From contig JANZZJ010000261.1 in the NCBI GenBank assembly GCA_026419455.1, positions 1 to 43,311 of the forward strand: a stretch of DNA of 43,311 nt, written 5' to 3'. The translations under genes were made by a program, and so were the position numbers. The notes under the pieces were generated by a model. The model ran no database searches. It saw only the letters and a list, made by a program, of their open reading frames with translations, and was not told where the DNA came from. How positions within the stretch are numbered: the stretch's first letter is position 1; each line of letters opens with the position of its first letter. Below, in pieces: positions 16,701-25,553 of this stretch. The stretch comes from Candidatus Sumerlaeaceae bacterium (lineage in GTDB: Bacteria > Sumerlaeota > Sumerlaeia > Sumerlaeales > Sumerlaeaceae).

Positions 16701-16798
16701 GCACAGGACGAAAAGCACAGCTGTGCGGTGTAGGCTTAGAGAGCAATTTAACCAAATTTTTCTTTACCGCCATCGCCACAGCCCCCAGAACAGCCAGC

Positions 16799-17923
16799 AT
16801 GCGAGTGGCACTAGTCCATGATTGGCTCAACGGGATGCGGGGGGGAGAAAAGGTTTTTGAAGTGCTTTGCGAACTTTATCCCCAAGCTGACGTGTTCACC
16901 CTGTTTTTCGAACCCAGGCGCGTGTCGCCGATCATCCGAGCGATGAAAGTTCACGAATGGTGGGCTGCCCGTCGCATTCCCTTTGCACGTCGCTACTACA
17001 GATGGTTTCTACCATTTTTTCCGAGGGCAGTCGAACATTTTTCTATTACGGGATATGATCTCGTCATTTCGACGTCACATTGTGTTGCTAAAGGGATTTG
17101 TCCCCGCCCTGAGAGCACAGTCCATATCTGTTATTGTTTCACCCCCATGCGCTATTTGTGGGATAAATTCGACGACTACTTTGGAAACCCGTGGCACTTC
17201 AGCTCATGGGTTATGCGAGCGTTGCGCGAACCGCTAAGGCGCTGGGATGTAGAAACGGCGTCCCGGGTGACGCATTTTCTTGCGCCGTCGGAATACGTGC
17301 GGGAGCGAATACGGCGGCATTATATGCGTGATGCTGTTGTCATTCCGCCCCCTGTGGACTGGGGAAGGTACTCGGTGGTCGAAAGGGTTCCTGCGGATTT
17401 CTTCTTGGTCGTTTCAGCCCTTGAACCGTATAAGCGTGTGGATATTGCCATCGAAGCCTGCAATCGGCTCAAAGTACCTCTGAAAATTGTCGGCACCGGC
17501 ACGCAAGAGAAGCGCCTTCGGCGACTTGCGGGGCCCACGATCGAATTCCTCGGTTGGGTTTCTGACACTCAGTTGGCAGCATTGTATTCGTGTGCGCGAG
17601 CACTGCTATTTCCATCGGATGAGGATTTCGGTATTGTGCCCGTGGAGGCCATGGCGTCGGGTTGTCCGGTGATTGCATTCCGCAAAGGTGGAGCCTTAGA
17701 GACTGTTGTTGAGGGGCACACGGGGATTTTTTTCGACGAGCAGACACCTGACTCGCTCATAGTTGCCATGCAACAAATGGAAACTTTCCAGTTTGATGAA
17801 GAGTTCGGGAGACGTCATGCACAGCGATTTGCGCGCGAAACGTTCATGGCCCGACTGCGCGAAGCGATAGAGAAACTGGCAGGACTATCGTCGGGATCTT
17901 TTCGGGCTGTGAAAAACGACTGA
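16799..17923 (+). CDS. Glycosyltransferase, GT4 family
   Basis: Retaining GT-B glycosyltransferase of 374 residues that transfers a sugar from a nucleotide sugar, probably at the cytoplasmic membrane face. The N-terminal domain begins MRVALVHDWLNGMRGGEKV, where the glycine loop is typical of GT4. The C-terminal nucleotide-sugar site is clear: FLGWVSDTQLAALYSCARAL, then DEDFGIVPVEAMASGCPVIA, which contains the EX7E motif. Proteins starting this way are often annotated as mannosyltransferases of polysaccharide pathways, but the acceptor and donor cannot be read here. There is no good Shine-Dalgarno before the ATG. glgC begins about 70 bases downstream, which allows a shared role in glucan or exopolysaccharide metabolism. 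Confidence 0.92.
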   Translation: MRVALVHDWLNGMRGGEKVFEVLCELYPQADVFTLFFEPRRVSPIIRAMKVHEWWAARRIPFARRYYRWFLPFFPRAVEHFSITGYDLVISTSHCVAKGICPRPESTVHICYCFTPMRYLWDKFDDYFGNPWHFSSWVMRALREPLRRWDVETASRVTHFLAPSEYVRERIRRHYMRDAVVIPPPVDWGRYSVVERVPADFFLVVSALEPYKRVDIAIEACNRLKVPLKIVGTGTQEKRLRRLAGPTIEFLGWVSDTQLAALYSCARALLFPSDEDFGIVPVEAMASGCPVIAFRKGGALETVVEGHTGIFFDEQTPDSLIVAMQQMETFQFDEEFGRRHAQRFARETFMARLREAIEKLAGLSSGSFRAVKND

Positions 17924-17996
17924 CGCAGAAGCTTAGCCTTGCATGCCGCTCCTGAATGGCGCTAAATGTTGTCGATACTCACGGAGGCTGGTGCAC

Positions 17997-19295
17997 ATGA
18001 CAGTCGTGGCAATGCTGTTGGCCGGCGGACAAGGATCTCGCCTTTCGATACTCTCGCAACACCGGGCAAAACCTGCTGTCCCGTTTGGTGGAAACTATCG
18101 GATTATTGATTTCACACTGAGCAACGTCATGCATGCGGAGATTCCCTACATAGGAATCCTTACGCAGTATAAGCCCTATTCGCTGATGGAGCATTTTGGA
18201 AATGGCGAGTGGTGGGGTTTTTCCGGACGTGGTAGAATAGGCCGCATTCTACCACCGGCAACAGGCGAAGAGGATAGCGATTGGTACGCAGGGACAGCAG
18301 ATGCCGTATGGCAAAATCGGAATTTCTTGGCCCGCTTCGATCCAGACCTTGTCCTGGTGCTTTCAGGAGACCACATTTACCGGATGGATTATGCGGACCT
18401 CATCGCATTTCATCGTGAGCGCAAGGCGGATTTGACAATTGCAATGCAGCGGGTGCCATGGGAGGAAACATCGCGGTTTGGCGTTGCGGAAACGGACAAA
18501 ACCGGCAGGATTATCCGCTTTCAAGAAAAGCCAAAGAAAGATCCTATTAGCAACTTAGCTTCGCTGGGGATCTACGTGTTCGACACGGACGTTTTGTTGC
18601 GGCGATTGGCTGAAGACTCTGAACGAGCCGACAGCAAGCATGATTTTGGAATGAACGTTATTCCTAGTATGCTTGGTCGCGACAAAGTTTTTGCTTACGA
18701 GTTTTCGGGTTATTGGCGCGACGTGGGTACTTTGCAGTCCTATTGGGACGCGAACATGGAATCGCTTGATCCGAATTCTGGCTTGGACTTGCTAGGCTGG
18801 CAGCTCCACACAAACTATTACGAGCCTCGCCCGCACAATGAGCTCCCACCGCGCGTTAGCCGAGGAGCAGTTGTTGAAGATAGTTACATTGCCCGTGGCT
18901 GCGTTGTGGAGGGAAAGGTTGTTCATTCTATCTTGTTTCCAGGTGTGCGCGTCGAGCGCGATGCTGTCATACGAGATTCGATTGTTATGAACAATTCGTG
19001 GGTCGGACCAGGGTGTGTGATCGAGCGAGCAATTCTCGATAAGAACGTTGAAGTGGCAGCTTGCTGCAAAATTGGTACTGGCGGCGAGAACGTGCCAAAC
19101 AAGCAGTTCCCGCATCTCCTCGATACGGGGTTGGTTGTGATTGGGAAAAATGCAAAACTTCCAGCTGGCCTGGAGATCGGCAAGAATGTTTTGATTTACC
19201 CCGACACTGCGCATTCGGATTTTGCCGCCGGCAAACTTGAATCGGGAACGACCATCTTTTCTTCGAAAAAAAGCAAAGGAGTCTTCGAGATTTGA
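17997..19295 (+). CDS. glgC: Glucose-1-phosphate adenylyltransferase (ADP-glucose pyrophosphorylase)
   Basis: Makes ADP-glucose from ATP and glucose-1-phosphate, the regulated step of bacterial glycogen synthesis. The nucleotidyltransferase core has MLLAGGQGSRL at the N-terminus and KPAVPFGGNYRIIDFTLSN. LSGDHIYRMDY carries the catalytic aspartate, and FGMNVIP and YWRDVGT are also conserved. The C-terminal third is the left-handed beta-helix region (SRGAVVEDSYIARGCVVEG onward). The ORF track starts at 17943, but the ATG at 17997 lies nine bases after GGAGG and begins exactly at the conserved core, giving 432 residues, the usual length. No glycogen synthase or branching enzyme is adjacent. Its stop codon overlaps the TTG start of the next gene. 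Confidence 0.95.
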   Translation: MTVVAMLLAGGQGSRLSILSQHRAKPAVPFGGNYRIIDFTLSNVMHAEIPYIGILTQYKPYSLMEHFGNGEWWGFSGRGRIGRILPPATGEEDSDWYAGTADAVWQNRNFLARFDPDLVLVLSGDHIYRMDYADLIAFHRERKADLTIAMQRVPWEETSRFGVAETDKTGRIIRFQEKPKKDPISNLASLGIYVFDTDVLLRRLAEDSERADSKHDFGMNVIPSMLGRDKVFAYEFSGYWRDVGTLQSYWDANMESLDPNSGLDLLGWQLHTNYYEPRPHNELPPRVSRGAVVEDSYIARGCVVEGKVVHSILFPGVRVERDAVIRDSIVMNNSWVGPGCVIERAILDKNVEVAACCKIGTGGENVPNKQFPHLLDTGLVVIGKNAKLPAGLEIGKNVLIYPDTAHSDFAAGKLESGTTIFSSKKSKGVFEI

Positions 19296-20305
19296 AACCA
19301 CGTTTGTGGCGACATGGGCTCTCCATTCTTGTAGTGTTGAATTTGTGGGCGGCGCTCGTCGTGGTTGGCGAAGTGATTCAGAGCGGCCCATGGAGTGGGC
19401 GAACTCTCTTGCCAATTGGACCTAGCGATCCCGCAATTGCAGAAAGTGCATTTGCTGCAGCCATTGTGTGCCGCCATGCGAGCTCGAATTACGAAAGGTT
19501 AGCGCTTTTCGAGTCTCTGTCGCAAACGACGTCCACCATGGGGACGCCGTTCTTCGCTGTAATCCAGGTAGCAAACGAAGATCAGATTGATGTGGTCGAA
19601 GAGGTAGCGAATCAGCGAGGAATTCGAATTCCGCTCTTTGCGACAACGGATGATTTCCTTGGCAGCCGCGACTTTGCTGTGTTTCTTTTGACTCAAGGTA
19701 GAGTCGAAGAGATTCCGGAATTCAGCGCAGACAGGCTAGTGGGAGCAATTGCGTCGAAGCGCCCCTCTTTCTCTGCAGTGCAGGTTGGAGAGGCCCCAAC
19801 GACATCTTCGGTTGTGTTACCGGCAAGAAATCCCCTGTACGTGAATCAGCGCTACGAGTTTTCTGTGCGGTGGCCAAAGGGGTGGAATTATAAGATTGCG
19901 CGCAATAATGATGGGGCAGTGGGTGTGCCGCCCTCGGGGAGTGCCCTCGAGGCCCGTGTTTGGGCGGCACCGGAACTCAAAAGTAGCGATCCGACAGATC
20001 CCCCTGCATACGTTCAAATCAAAGATTATTTAAACTATCTAAAATCTCAGGCCCGCGGCGATATCAAAGTAGAAACGAAGCTTAAAGTGTTCGACGGCGA
20101 CATCGAGGGACGGGACTACACTTATACTTACATACGGGCAGGAAAGGATGGAAAGCCGGATGAAAAGTACAGGGGTCGCGTTCAGGCCTTTGTGGTTGAT
20201 GGTGTTGCCAAAATGATAAGCGTGGAGGGGCCTGAGGACGAGTTCAAGCGCGAGGAAGACACAATCGACAAGTTTATCTACTCATTTCACCCGACAATCG
20301 AATGA
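19292..20305 (+). CDS. Exported protein with PsbP-like C-terminal domain, unknown function
   Basis: I do not recognise a named family for the whole 337-residue protein. It has an N-terminal hydrophobic segment (GLSILVVLNLWAALVVVGEV) after a basic start, so it is probably exported or membrane-anchored. Residues about 40-150 alternate strand and helix in a thioredoxin-fold manner (FFAVIQVANEDQIDVVEEVA), but no CxxC pair is seen. From about residue 180, YEFSVRWPKGWNYKI...GRDYTYTYIR...FVVDGVAKMISVEGPEDEF resembles the PsbP/DUF1795 type of secreted domain. The start is a TTG overlapping the glgC stop (TTGA), with AAGGAG at a good distance, implying translational coupling to glgC. A link to glycogen is not obvious. 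Confidence 0.75.
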   Translation: MKPRLWRHGLSILVVLNLWAALVVVGEVIQSGPWSGRTLLPIGPSDPAIAESAFAAAIVCRHASSNYERLALFESLSQTTSTMGTPFFAVIQVANEDQIDVVEEVANQRGIRIPLFATTDDFLGSRDFAVFLLTQGRVEEIPEFSADRLVGAIASKRPSFSAVQVGEAPTTSSVVLPARNPLYVNQRYEFSVRWPKGWNYKIARNNDGAVGVPPSGSALEARVWAAPELKSSDPTDPPAYVQIKDYLNYLKSQARGDIKVETKLKVFDGDIEGRDYTYTYIRAGKDGKPDEKYRGRVQAFVVDGVAKMISVEGPEDEFKREEDTIDKFIYSFHPTIE

Positions 20306-20367
20306 AAGTGGCCTGGCAACTCTCCGGCCTTCGTGTCCGTGCGGGGCATGGATGAGAAGGGGATGAG

Positions 20368-21180
20368 TTAGACGTTTAAGTCTCGCCGGAGAAAAACATA
20401 AAAGCCAACGGCAAGACACACGACAATGGCTGTGAGACTTGTTCCCAACATGTAGTAAGTGCTTTCCTGGAACCACGTCTCGTACATCCCCCCTATTTTC
20501 GCCAAGGCGATTTTCATCGGCTGGTCATAATACGTGCTGAACACGAATTGCCGAATTTCATACCCCCCAATGCTAATAAACTGTTTGGCCGCGGTGACTG
20601 TAAGGAGAAGTCCAAGTGCAATTCCTACGGCAGAGCCCCCTGAGCTAGCTAGAACGCTCACCAAAAAGGCAAATGCGATAGTTGCCAGTTGCGGGAGAAG
20701 CGACAACAGTATCCCCATAAAACAGAGCGCCATTTGGACGAGAAACGGAGGGGATTCGATCATAGCGTCGAAGCTAGTGCGCGTTGGGTAGCCCTGAGCA
20801 ATAAATGCGGCGACCACCGCATTGGCGACAAAAAGTAATACGAGGTAGAATACGGAAGAGAAAGCTTTTGCCACAAGGAAGTGGGTACGAGTCACCGGGC
20901 GAACCAGGATTGTTCGCAAGGTGCCCCCTGAAGTTTCCGAAGCTATACTAAGAGCAGCGTACACAGTAGCAAAGATGGGAGTGGTCAGCGTGGCGCTTAG
21001 AATGATGGAAGAGATGAAGTAAGTGAAAGATGTTACCTCACCAGGCTGGGCAAAGCTTTCCACACTTTGCTTTGCCACAAGTGCCATAAGCGCACTACAC
21101 GCCAGGCCTATGTATGGCAGTTTGGTCCGCCATACTTTCACCATTTCGCAGATAAACAGGCGCCGCACTTCCGATAACAT
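20368..21180 (-). CDS. ABC-2 type transporter permease
   Basis: Polytopic membrane protein of 270 residues with about six hydrophobic helices. The segment SIASETSGGTLRTILVRPVTR is the characteristic cytoplasmic stretch of ABC-2 permeases (SE..SGTL..lL..PvsR), so it is the membrane half of an ABC exporter. The C-terminus ends in the usual short basic tail (FLRRDLNV). No ATPase gene adjoins it on this strand: the region upstream is a 213-base spacer and then tatD on the other strand. It must use an ATPase from elsewhere or be an orphan. Substrate unknown. It converges with the glgC-linked gene. Confidence 0.85.
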   Translation of the reverse strand: MLSEVRRLFICEMVKVWRTKLPYIGLACSALMALVAKQSVESFAQPGEVTSFTYFISSIILSATLTTPIFATVYAALSIASETSGGTLRTILVRPVTRTHFLVAKAFSSVFYLVLLFVANAVVAAFIAQGYPTRTSFDAMIESPPFLVQMALCFMGILLSLLPQLATIAFAFLVSVLASSGGSAVGIALGLLLTVTAAKQFISIGGYEIRQFVFSTYYDQPMKIALAKIGGMYETWFQESTYYMLGTSLTAIVVCLAVGFYVFLRRDLNV

Positions 21181-21393
21181 TCCGCTATCTAGGCTAAGAA
21201 CTTTGTGCGGTGCCTTGTAAAGCTAGAAAACAGGGCGTCCCAATTGAACGGAGGTGGCTTTAATGCCACGGGGGAATGGCAGAGCGGATTGAGGTCCACC
21301 ATTCGGTTTGCCAAGAAAGCAGAAAACGTTGATGCCGGGCCCTTAATTATACGCCGAATTTTAGAGTCTTCAAAATGAGAAGGAGTTCAACGG

Positions 21394-22191
21394 GTGGCCA
21401 TTCTGGGCAGGATGATCATTGATACGCATGCGCATTTGCACGACCAAGAATTTGATTATGACTTCAGGGAAGCCCTAGAGAGGGCTAGCGAGGCGGGAGT
21501 TAGCCGCATCGTTCTTATAGGCGAAAATGTGCAAAACAGTGTGCGAGCTATCGAAAAAACTCAAATGGCACCGGCCAGGTGGGCAACAGTTGGAATCCAC
21601 CCCCACCACGCTAAGGAGTTTTCTGCTACTTCGATAAGTAAGCTGCGTGAGTTAGCAACCCACCATCGCGAAACGGTTGTTGCGATTGGCGAAATCGGTC
21701 TCGATTTCTATTATGATTTTTCACCGCAGGCAATACAGGAGCGGGCGTTTCGCGCACAGATTGAACTTGCTATGGAGTTGCAGCTGCCTGTGGTCATTCA
21801 TTGTCGAGAAGCCTACGACCAATCCCTAGAAATTTTGAGGAGTTATTGTGCCAGCTTTGGAAAAGCACCGTGGGGGGTCATGCACTGCTATTTTGGAACT
21901 GTTGAGCAGGCTTGGGAGTTTTTTGAATTGGGGATGCTCATCGGCGTAGGCGGTTCAGTGACATTCAAGAAGGCTGAGACAGTCCGCGCGGTTGTGCGAG
22001 AACTTCCTCTGGAAGCTTTCGTATTAGAAACCGATGCGCCATACCTTGCGCCTGTTCCCTACCGCGGCAAGCGCAATGAACCCAGCTTTCTGCCGCTCGT
22101 CGCTCAACGAGTCGCTGAAATCAAGGGCATAACCGCCGACGATGTTGCTACCGCGACAACGCAAAACGCACAAAGGTTGTTCTGGCCATGA
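21394..22191 (+). CDS. tatD: TatD family metal-dependent DNase
   Basis: TIM-barrel metallohydrolase of the TatD/YcfH family, 265 residues, the usual length; characterised members are 3'-5' exonucleases or D-aminoacyl-hydrolase-like. Metal ligands are in view: IDTHAHLHD at the N-terminus, IGEIGLDFYYD (glutamate ligand), VIHCREA, and LETDAPYLAPVPYRGKRNEP near the C-terminus. The start is taken as the GTG at 21394 because GAAGGAG lies nine bases before it; the ATG at 21412, immediately before the conserved core, is an alternative. It stands alone in its orientation and is followed by a long spacer. Confidence 0.93.
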   Translation: MAILGRMIIDTHAHLHDQEFDYDFREALERASEAGVSRIVLIGENVQNSVRAIEKTQMAPARWATVGIHPHHAKEFSATSISKLRELATHHRETVVAIGEIGLDFYYDFSPQAIQERAFRAQIELAMELQLPVVIHCREAYDQSLEILRSYCASFGKAPWGVMHCYFGTVEQAWEFFELGMLIGVGGSVTFKKAETVRAVVRELPLEAFVLETDAPYLAPVPYRGKRNEPSFLPLVAQRVAEIKGITADDVATATTQNAQRLFWP

Positions 22192-22834
22192 AAGACAAAC
22201 ACGCGATTTCTGATCGAGGGCAGACCCTTGCAAAGACACGCATGGGGCCATCGGCTTCCCGTTGCACCACATAGCACCCACACTCGTTTAATGCTAATTC
22301 AAAACGGCTAGGCGTATGCCCACCGGTCTTTTGCCAGACTGACAAATACCACCGTTTCTTTACCAGCAGTAAGATCAAAACAAGATAACCAATAATTGTG
22401 GACTGCTCGTGCGGATGTCTTGATGCCCCAAAAGGGGGTGATAAGGCGATTTCTTGTCACCGTTTTCGCTGGAGACAACCCCTATATCTGCCTCTTCAGG
22501 GACCTGCTTTGGGAACACGGGCATTGCAGGCTTGGTCATGTGTGGTGCCAGAATGGATCTCTACAAGGCATCTCGGCGAGATTTCTATGAGAAGCTAGAA
22601 CTGGACGTTATTCTTCAGGTCGATGCGCACTGCTAGTGCGCCTTCAGAATACTCTTTGTGTATAAGATCATAACATGTGCCCCCTGAAAACGTCGAATAC
22701 AAAATAAAGCTTGGGTTCGGCCGGCCTACGGCGAACAAACTTCATAAAGTGCGTTTTCGAAAACAGAATTGCATCGAAAAATGTTTCACAAGGTTTTGCA
22801 ATTCGGCAAAGGGTATCCGCGATGAATGATCCCT
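22192..22834. other. Long spacer without a convincing gene
   Basis: These 643 bases between tatD and the minus-strand glycosyltransferase hold only short overlapping ORFs (22396-22636). None has a clear ribosome-binding site or a recognised motif. The end of one frame, from the ATG at 22553, reads MDLYKASRRDFYEKLELDV, which has normal amino-acid composition and might be a remnant of a decayed gene, but this is weak. The hairpin at 22625-22641 sits exactly at that frame's stop. The base composition is more AT-rich than the neighbours. The rest I cannot explain. Confidence 0.5.
22625..22641. terminator. Perfect small hairpin in spacer
   Basis: GCGCACT (22625-22631) pairs with AGTGCGC (22635-22641) across a three-base loop, followed by CTTCAGAATACTCTTTG. 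It could be a weak terminator on the plus strand for tatD or a remnant gene. Confidence 0.35.
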
Positions 22835-25420
22835 TTAATCGTTTTTGGTCGGCATCTTCGAGGTCCGTCGGTAAAGAACATTTTTATTGGGCGGAATTGA
22901 ATGGTACGCAAGTCCATCGCGCCAGCTCCGCTGGGACGAGTCGCTGCGAAAAATTTCGCGAAAATACTCCTGCCCAATAAGTTCGTCCATTCCGAGCCAT
23001 GAATTCGCGCGGTGCTTGTCTTCATTGGGCACGTAGAGGTAATATTTTATCCCTAGTGAGTCGAGAATCCGAACCCGCTCCTCAATGGGCTTATGGTAGG
23101 CCTTCTGCACCTCCCAGTCGTCAAGATGAACGATTCGTATTTGTGGCTCGAGGAGGAGGTGACGGTTTTCATGGGTAAGGACCGTTGTTCCAGGTGCGAG
23201 AGAATTGACCTGGCGAAACATAAGCATGTCGCCGTTGAACTCCATACGGTAAAAGAGATCTCGATCTATGAAAAGATTTTTTAGGGCAGAGAGAGTAATT
23301 TGAGAGTAATTCTGAGTGCCGAGAGTTCCGCTCGTTTTGAGCTTGAATCCCATGAGTGCCATCAACAGGCCCGGCGCCAGACCAATAATGAGGGTTGCAG
23401 CATAAAGTTGGCGACGTGTTCCGACTGTCGGGCATAATTCGAAAACCCTCGCGGCGAAGATTGCGAAAAGAGGCAAGATGACGATGATCTGGTACAGATA
23501 CATGTCGGCGACAGCATAAGCATAAAACCAGAGGAGACAAAAAAGGAGTGCCGCACACAGGGAAAACTTAGTCCAATCGTCCCAAATTACCGGTAGATCA
23601 TCTTCCTCCTGTCCCTGTCTACGCCCCCGCCGACGCTTCTCGGCGCGGATTAAAAAACCAGAAAGAAAGAGGACAAATCCTGAGGCCACAAAAGCCATGA
23701 AAACTGGGCCAAGTTTCCAGTGATGAGGCCCTGTGACGAAATAATACCACGAATTTAGAATTTTTTCGGCGAGGGTGCTTCCTACCCGGCTAAGCCCATC
23801 GCCATTGAGCCGCCACTCCACTTCCGCGGACTTCATGACTTCTGGATTAACATTTTTACTAGGGAAAATGTTATAAAAGAAAGCATAGACGGGGTTCCCT
23901 GTCACAACTATGTTGCGAATGTACCATGGAGAGGCGATTAGGAGAGAGAGCGCAACAGTTACGACGAACTGACCTGACCTGAAGAACTTGCGAAGTTGTA
24001 GCCGCTCGGTCATCTGTAGCTCCTGCCAGGCCTTTTGGTCGTAGGGAACAAGCTGGATCTCGCCCGTAGCACTCCAGTCATCCTCCCAATCTTCTTCAGC
24101 CCATCGCTTGGGAGTAATGGCTGAAAGACGATCCACCAGTTGCTCGCAGGAGCCGCCTCGAACGTGGGCAAGGGCAGTCGCAAGTAATGCCACAGGCCAA
24201 AGCACCCACATCAAATAATTTATATGAACCGCAAAGGCAGGAATGAGCCACAGGAGCAATAACGCCTGATATGTTCCCCTGGTTATGTATTGGGCGGCGG
24301 CATACAGAAAGGCAGCGGTGTAGAGGATTGCCACAGCATAGTCGCTGGCATATTGAAAATAGGCGATCCCATAGGGAACGGCCCGAAACAGCAGTGCACA
24401 CGAGGCGGAGAGCAACTTATCTCGGGTGAACTCGAGGACTATAGCGTAGACGAGAATCGTAGCAGCTAGTCCCACCACAGGCGGTAGCAGTTGGGCGTAA
24501 ACGTCGTGCCACTCGCCAACAAGGGTTGCTGTTTGCGCTGTGAGAAGAGGATACAAATGCGGATAATTTGCGCCAAGCCCTATGCCTACTTGGCCGCAGA
24601 CTTTAATGGGAAAAGAGTGCTGCAAAAACATCATGCGGGCATAGCCCACGTATAAGATGAGCGAATCCCAGTAAGTTTCGGGCAAGCCCACGGCATGGAG
24701 CATCACAAGTAAGGAAATCACACCAATGAGCAACCAGGTGCCTAAGTAATAGAGGCCCTCAGTTTGGTTAGTGGGCGCGAGGCTATTGCGACGGAAATAG
24801 GCAATGGCATTTCCCCGCCTGCGGTCCCGAACGAACTGTCCTTCCTCATGGGGATATAGGGGATCTGGGCGCCGCCGCCGCCACCACCTGATTCCTCCGG
24901 CGAGAACAAAGAGCAAAACCCACACGACGAGGACAATCGGTTGGTATAGCGCCTTGACGAGCGTGACCAATTCAAACGTCACACCAGCGACCCCCGAGCC
25001 AACGACCAGCGCGATACAGGCACGAGGTATAGTTGGCATGCAATCTTCGAACCAATCGAGGATAAGCCAACCAAGAATAATATAAAAGGTAATCATCAGA
25101 GCCGAAACGGTCAGCGCAAACCATGGGATATTGTCCCACCAAATGCGATAAGGACCTTGAAAAAGGCTTTGAATAATAAGGGGATAGGCGCCGGGGCTCG
25201 TTTGGTCACCGATAAGGAAAGGCGGAATGAGGCGTCCGATGCTCGGCCAGTACGAAACAAGGCCGGAAAACCGTAGCAGTCCTTCGCGCGCAAGAAAGTA
25301 GATGAGGAGAATCCAAATCCATGCTAGCACGACCGCGCGCGCCGTGCGCACCCCGATGTCTTCGCGGTACGCGACCTGCTGCCTTTCCGTTCTCTGTGTT
25401 TCCAGTGGAGAGTTTTCCAT
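22835..25420 (-). CDS. Large polytopic membrane glycosyltransferase (GT-C/ArnT-like)
   Basis: An 861-residue protein with well over ten hydrophobic helices separated by charged cytoplasmic loops (for example RWWRRRRPDPLYPHEEG and EKRRRGRRQGQEEDD). Two features suit GT-C enzymes, which take sugars from polyprenyl-phosphate donors on the outer face of the membrane. One is TYWDSLILYVGYARMMFLQ (an early loop with an acidic residue followed by GANYPHLYPL). The other is SPWYIRNIVVTGNPVYAFFY, a stretch that recurs in PMT/ArnT-like proteins. A soluble C-terminal domain of about 140 residues follows the last helix (from about residue 720). The exact substrate is unknown. The 3' part overlaps a short plus-strand ORF that is a shadow. 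It diverges from the small membrane protein gene. Confidence 0.8.
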   Translation of the reverse strand: MENSPLETQRTERQQVAYREDIGVRTARAVVLAWIWILLIYFLAREGLLRFSGLVSYWPSIGRLIPPFLIGDQTSPGAYPLIIQSLFQGPYRIWWDNIPWFALTVSALMITFYIILGWLILDWFEDCMPTIPRACIALVVGSGVAGVTFELVTLVKALYQPIVLVVWVLLFVLAGGIRWWRRRRPDPLYPHEEGQFVRDRRRGNAIAYFRRNSLAPTNQTEGLYYLGTWLLIGVISLLVMLHAVGLPETYWDSLILYVGYARMMFLQHSFPIKVCGQVGIGLGANYPHLYPLLTAQTATLVGEWHDVYAQLLPPVVGLAATILVYAIVLEFTRDKLLSASCALLFRAVPYGIAYFQYASDYAVAILYTAAFLYAAAQYITRGTYQALLLLWLIPAFAVHINYLMWVLWPVALLATALAHVRGGSCEQLVDRLSAITPKRWAEEDWEDDWSATGEIQLVPYDQKAWQELQMTERLQLRKFFRSGQFVVTVALSLLIASPWYIRNIVVTGNPVYAFFYNIFPSKNVNPEVMKSAEVEWRLNGDGLSRVGSTLAEKILNSWYYFVTGPHHWKLGPVFMAFVASGFVLFLSGFLIRAEKRRRGRRQGQEEDDLPVIWDDWTKFSLCAALLFCLLWFYAYAVADMYLYQIIVILPLFAIFAARVFELCPTVGTRRQLYAATLIIGLAPGLLMALMGFKLKTSGTLGTQNYSQITLSALKNLFIDRDLFYRMEFNGDMLMFRQVNSLAPGTTVLTHENRHLLLEPQIRIVHLDDWEVQKAYHKPIEERVRILDSLGIKYYLYVPNEDKHRANSWLGMDELIGQEYFREIFRSDSSQRSWRDGLAYHSIPPNKNVLYRRTSKMPTKND

Positions 25421-25553
25421 CGTATCTTTATTTGCGCAACTTCAACTGTGGTTCTACGAAAAAATGTCGTGATAAAAACATTGCACGGATTTTATGGGTC
25501 AACCGTATTGACGTAGAGTAATGTGAGAAAAGCGCCAGCAAAGGAGGTCACAG

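Larger units (their letters stand above)
16222..16798. other. Gene-free spacer with a tandem duplicated unit (candidate small RNAs)
   Basis: No plausible coding sequence lies in these 577 bases; the two short ORFs over it are out of keeping with the repeat structure. It holds two related units with a period of about 246 bases. Each consists of an identical 21-bp element, about 100-110 bases of diverged sequence, a GA-rich tract (GACGGGGAGAGGAAAAC and GACGGGGAGGAGAAAAC) and a hairpin GAGAGGCGCCG/CGGCGCCTCTC ending in T residues. Hairpin onset is 152 and 146 bases after the start of the element in the two copies. Conservation at both ends with divergence in the middle is what duplicated small-RNA genes or repeated regulatory cassettes look like. 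No known RNA family is recognised. Confidence 0.65.

Noticed and set aside
15139-16798. WYL regulator plus repeats as a CRISPR or defence locus
   Set aside because: There are only two repeats, 246 bases apart, with no cas or effector genes nearby; the hairpins and T tracts fit terminators instead.
22396-22636. Three overlapping short plus-strand ORFs as genes
   Set aside because: They overlap in different frames with no convincing ribosome-binding site; at most one could be a gene remnant.
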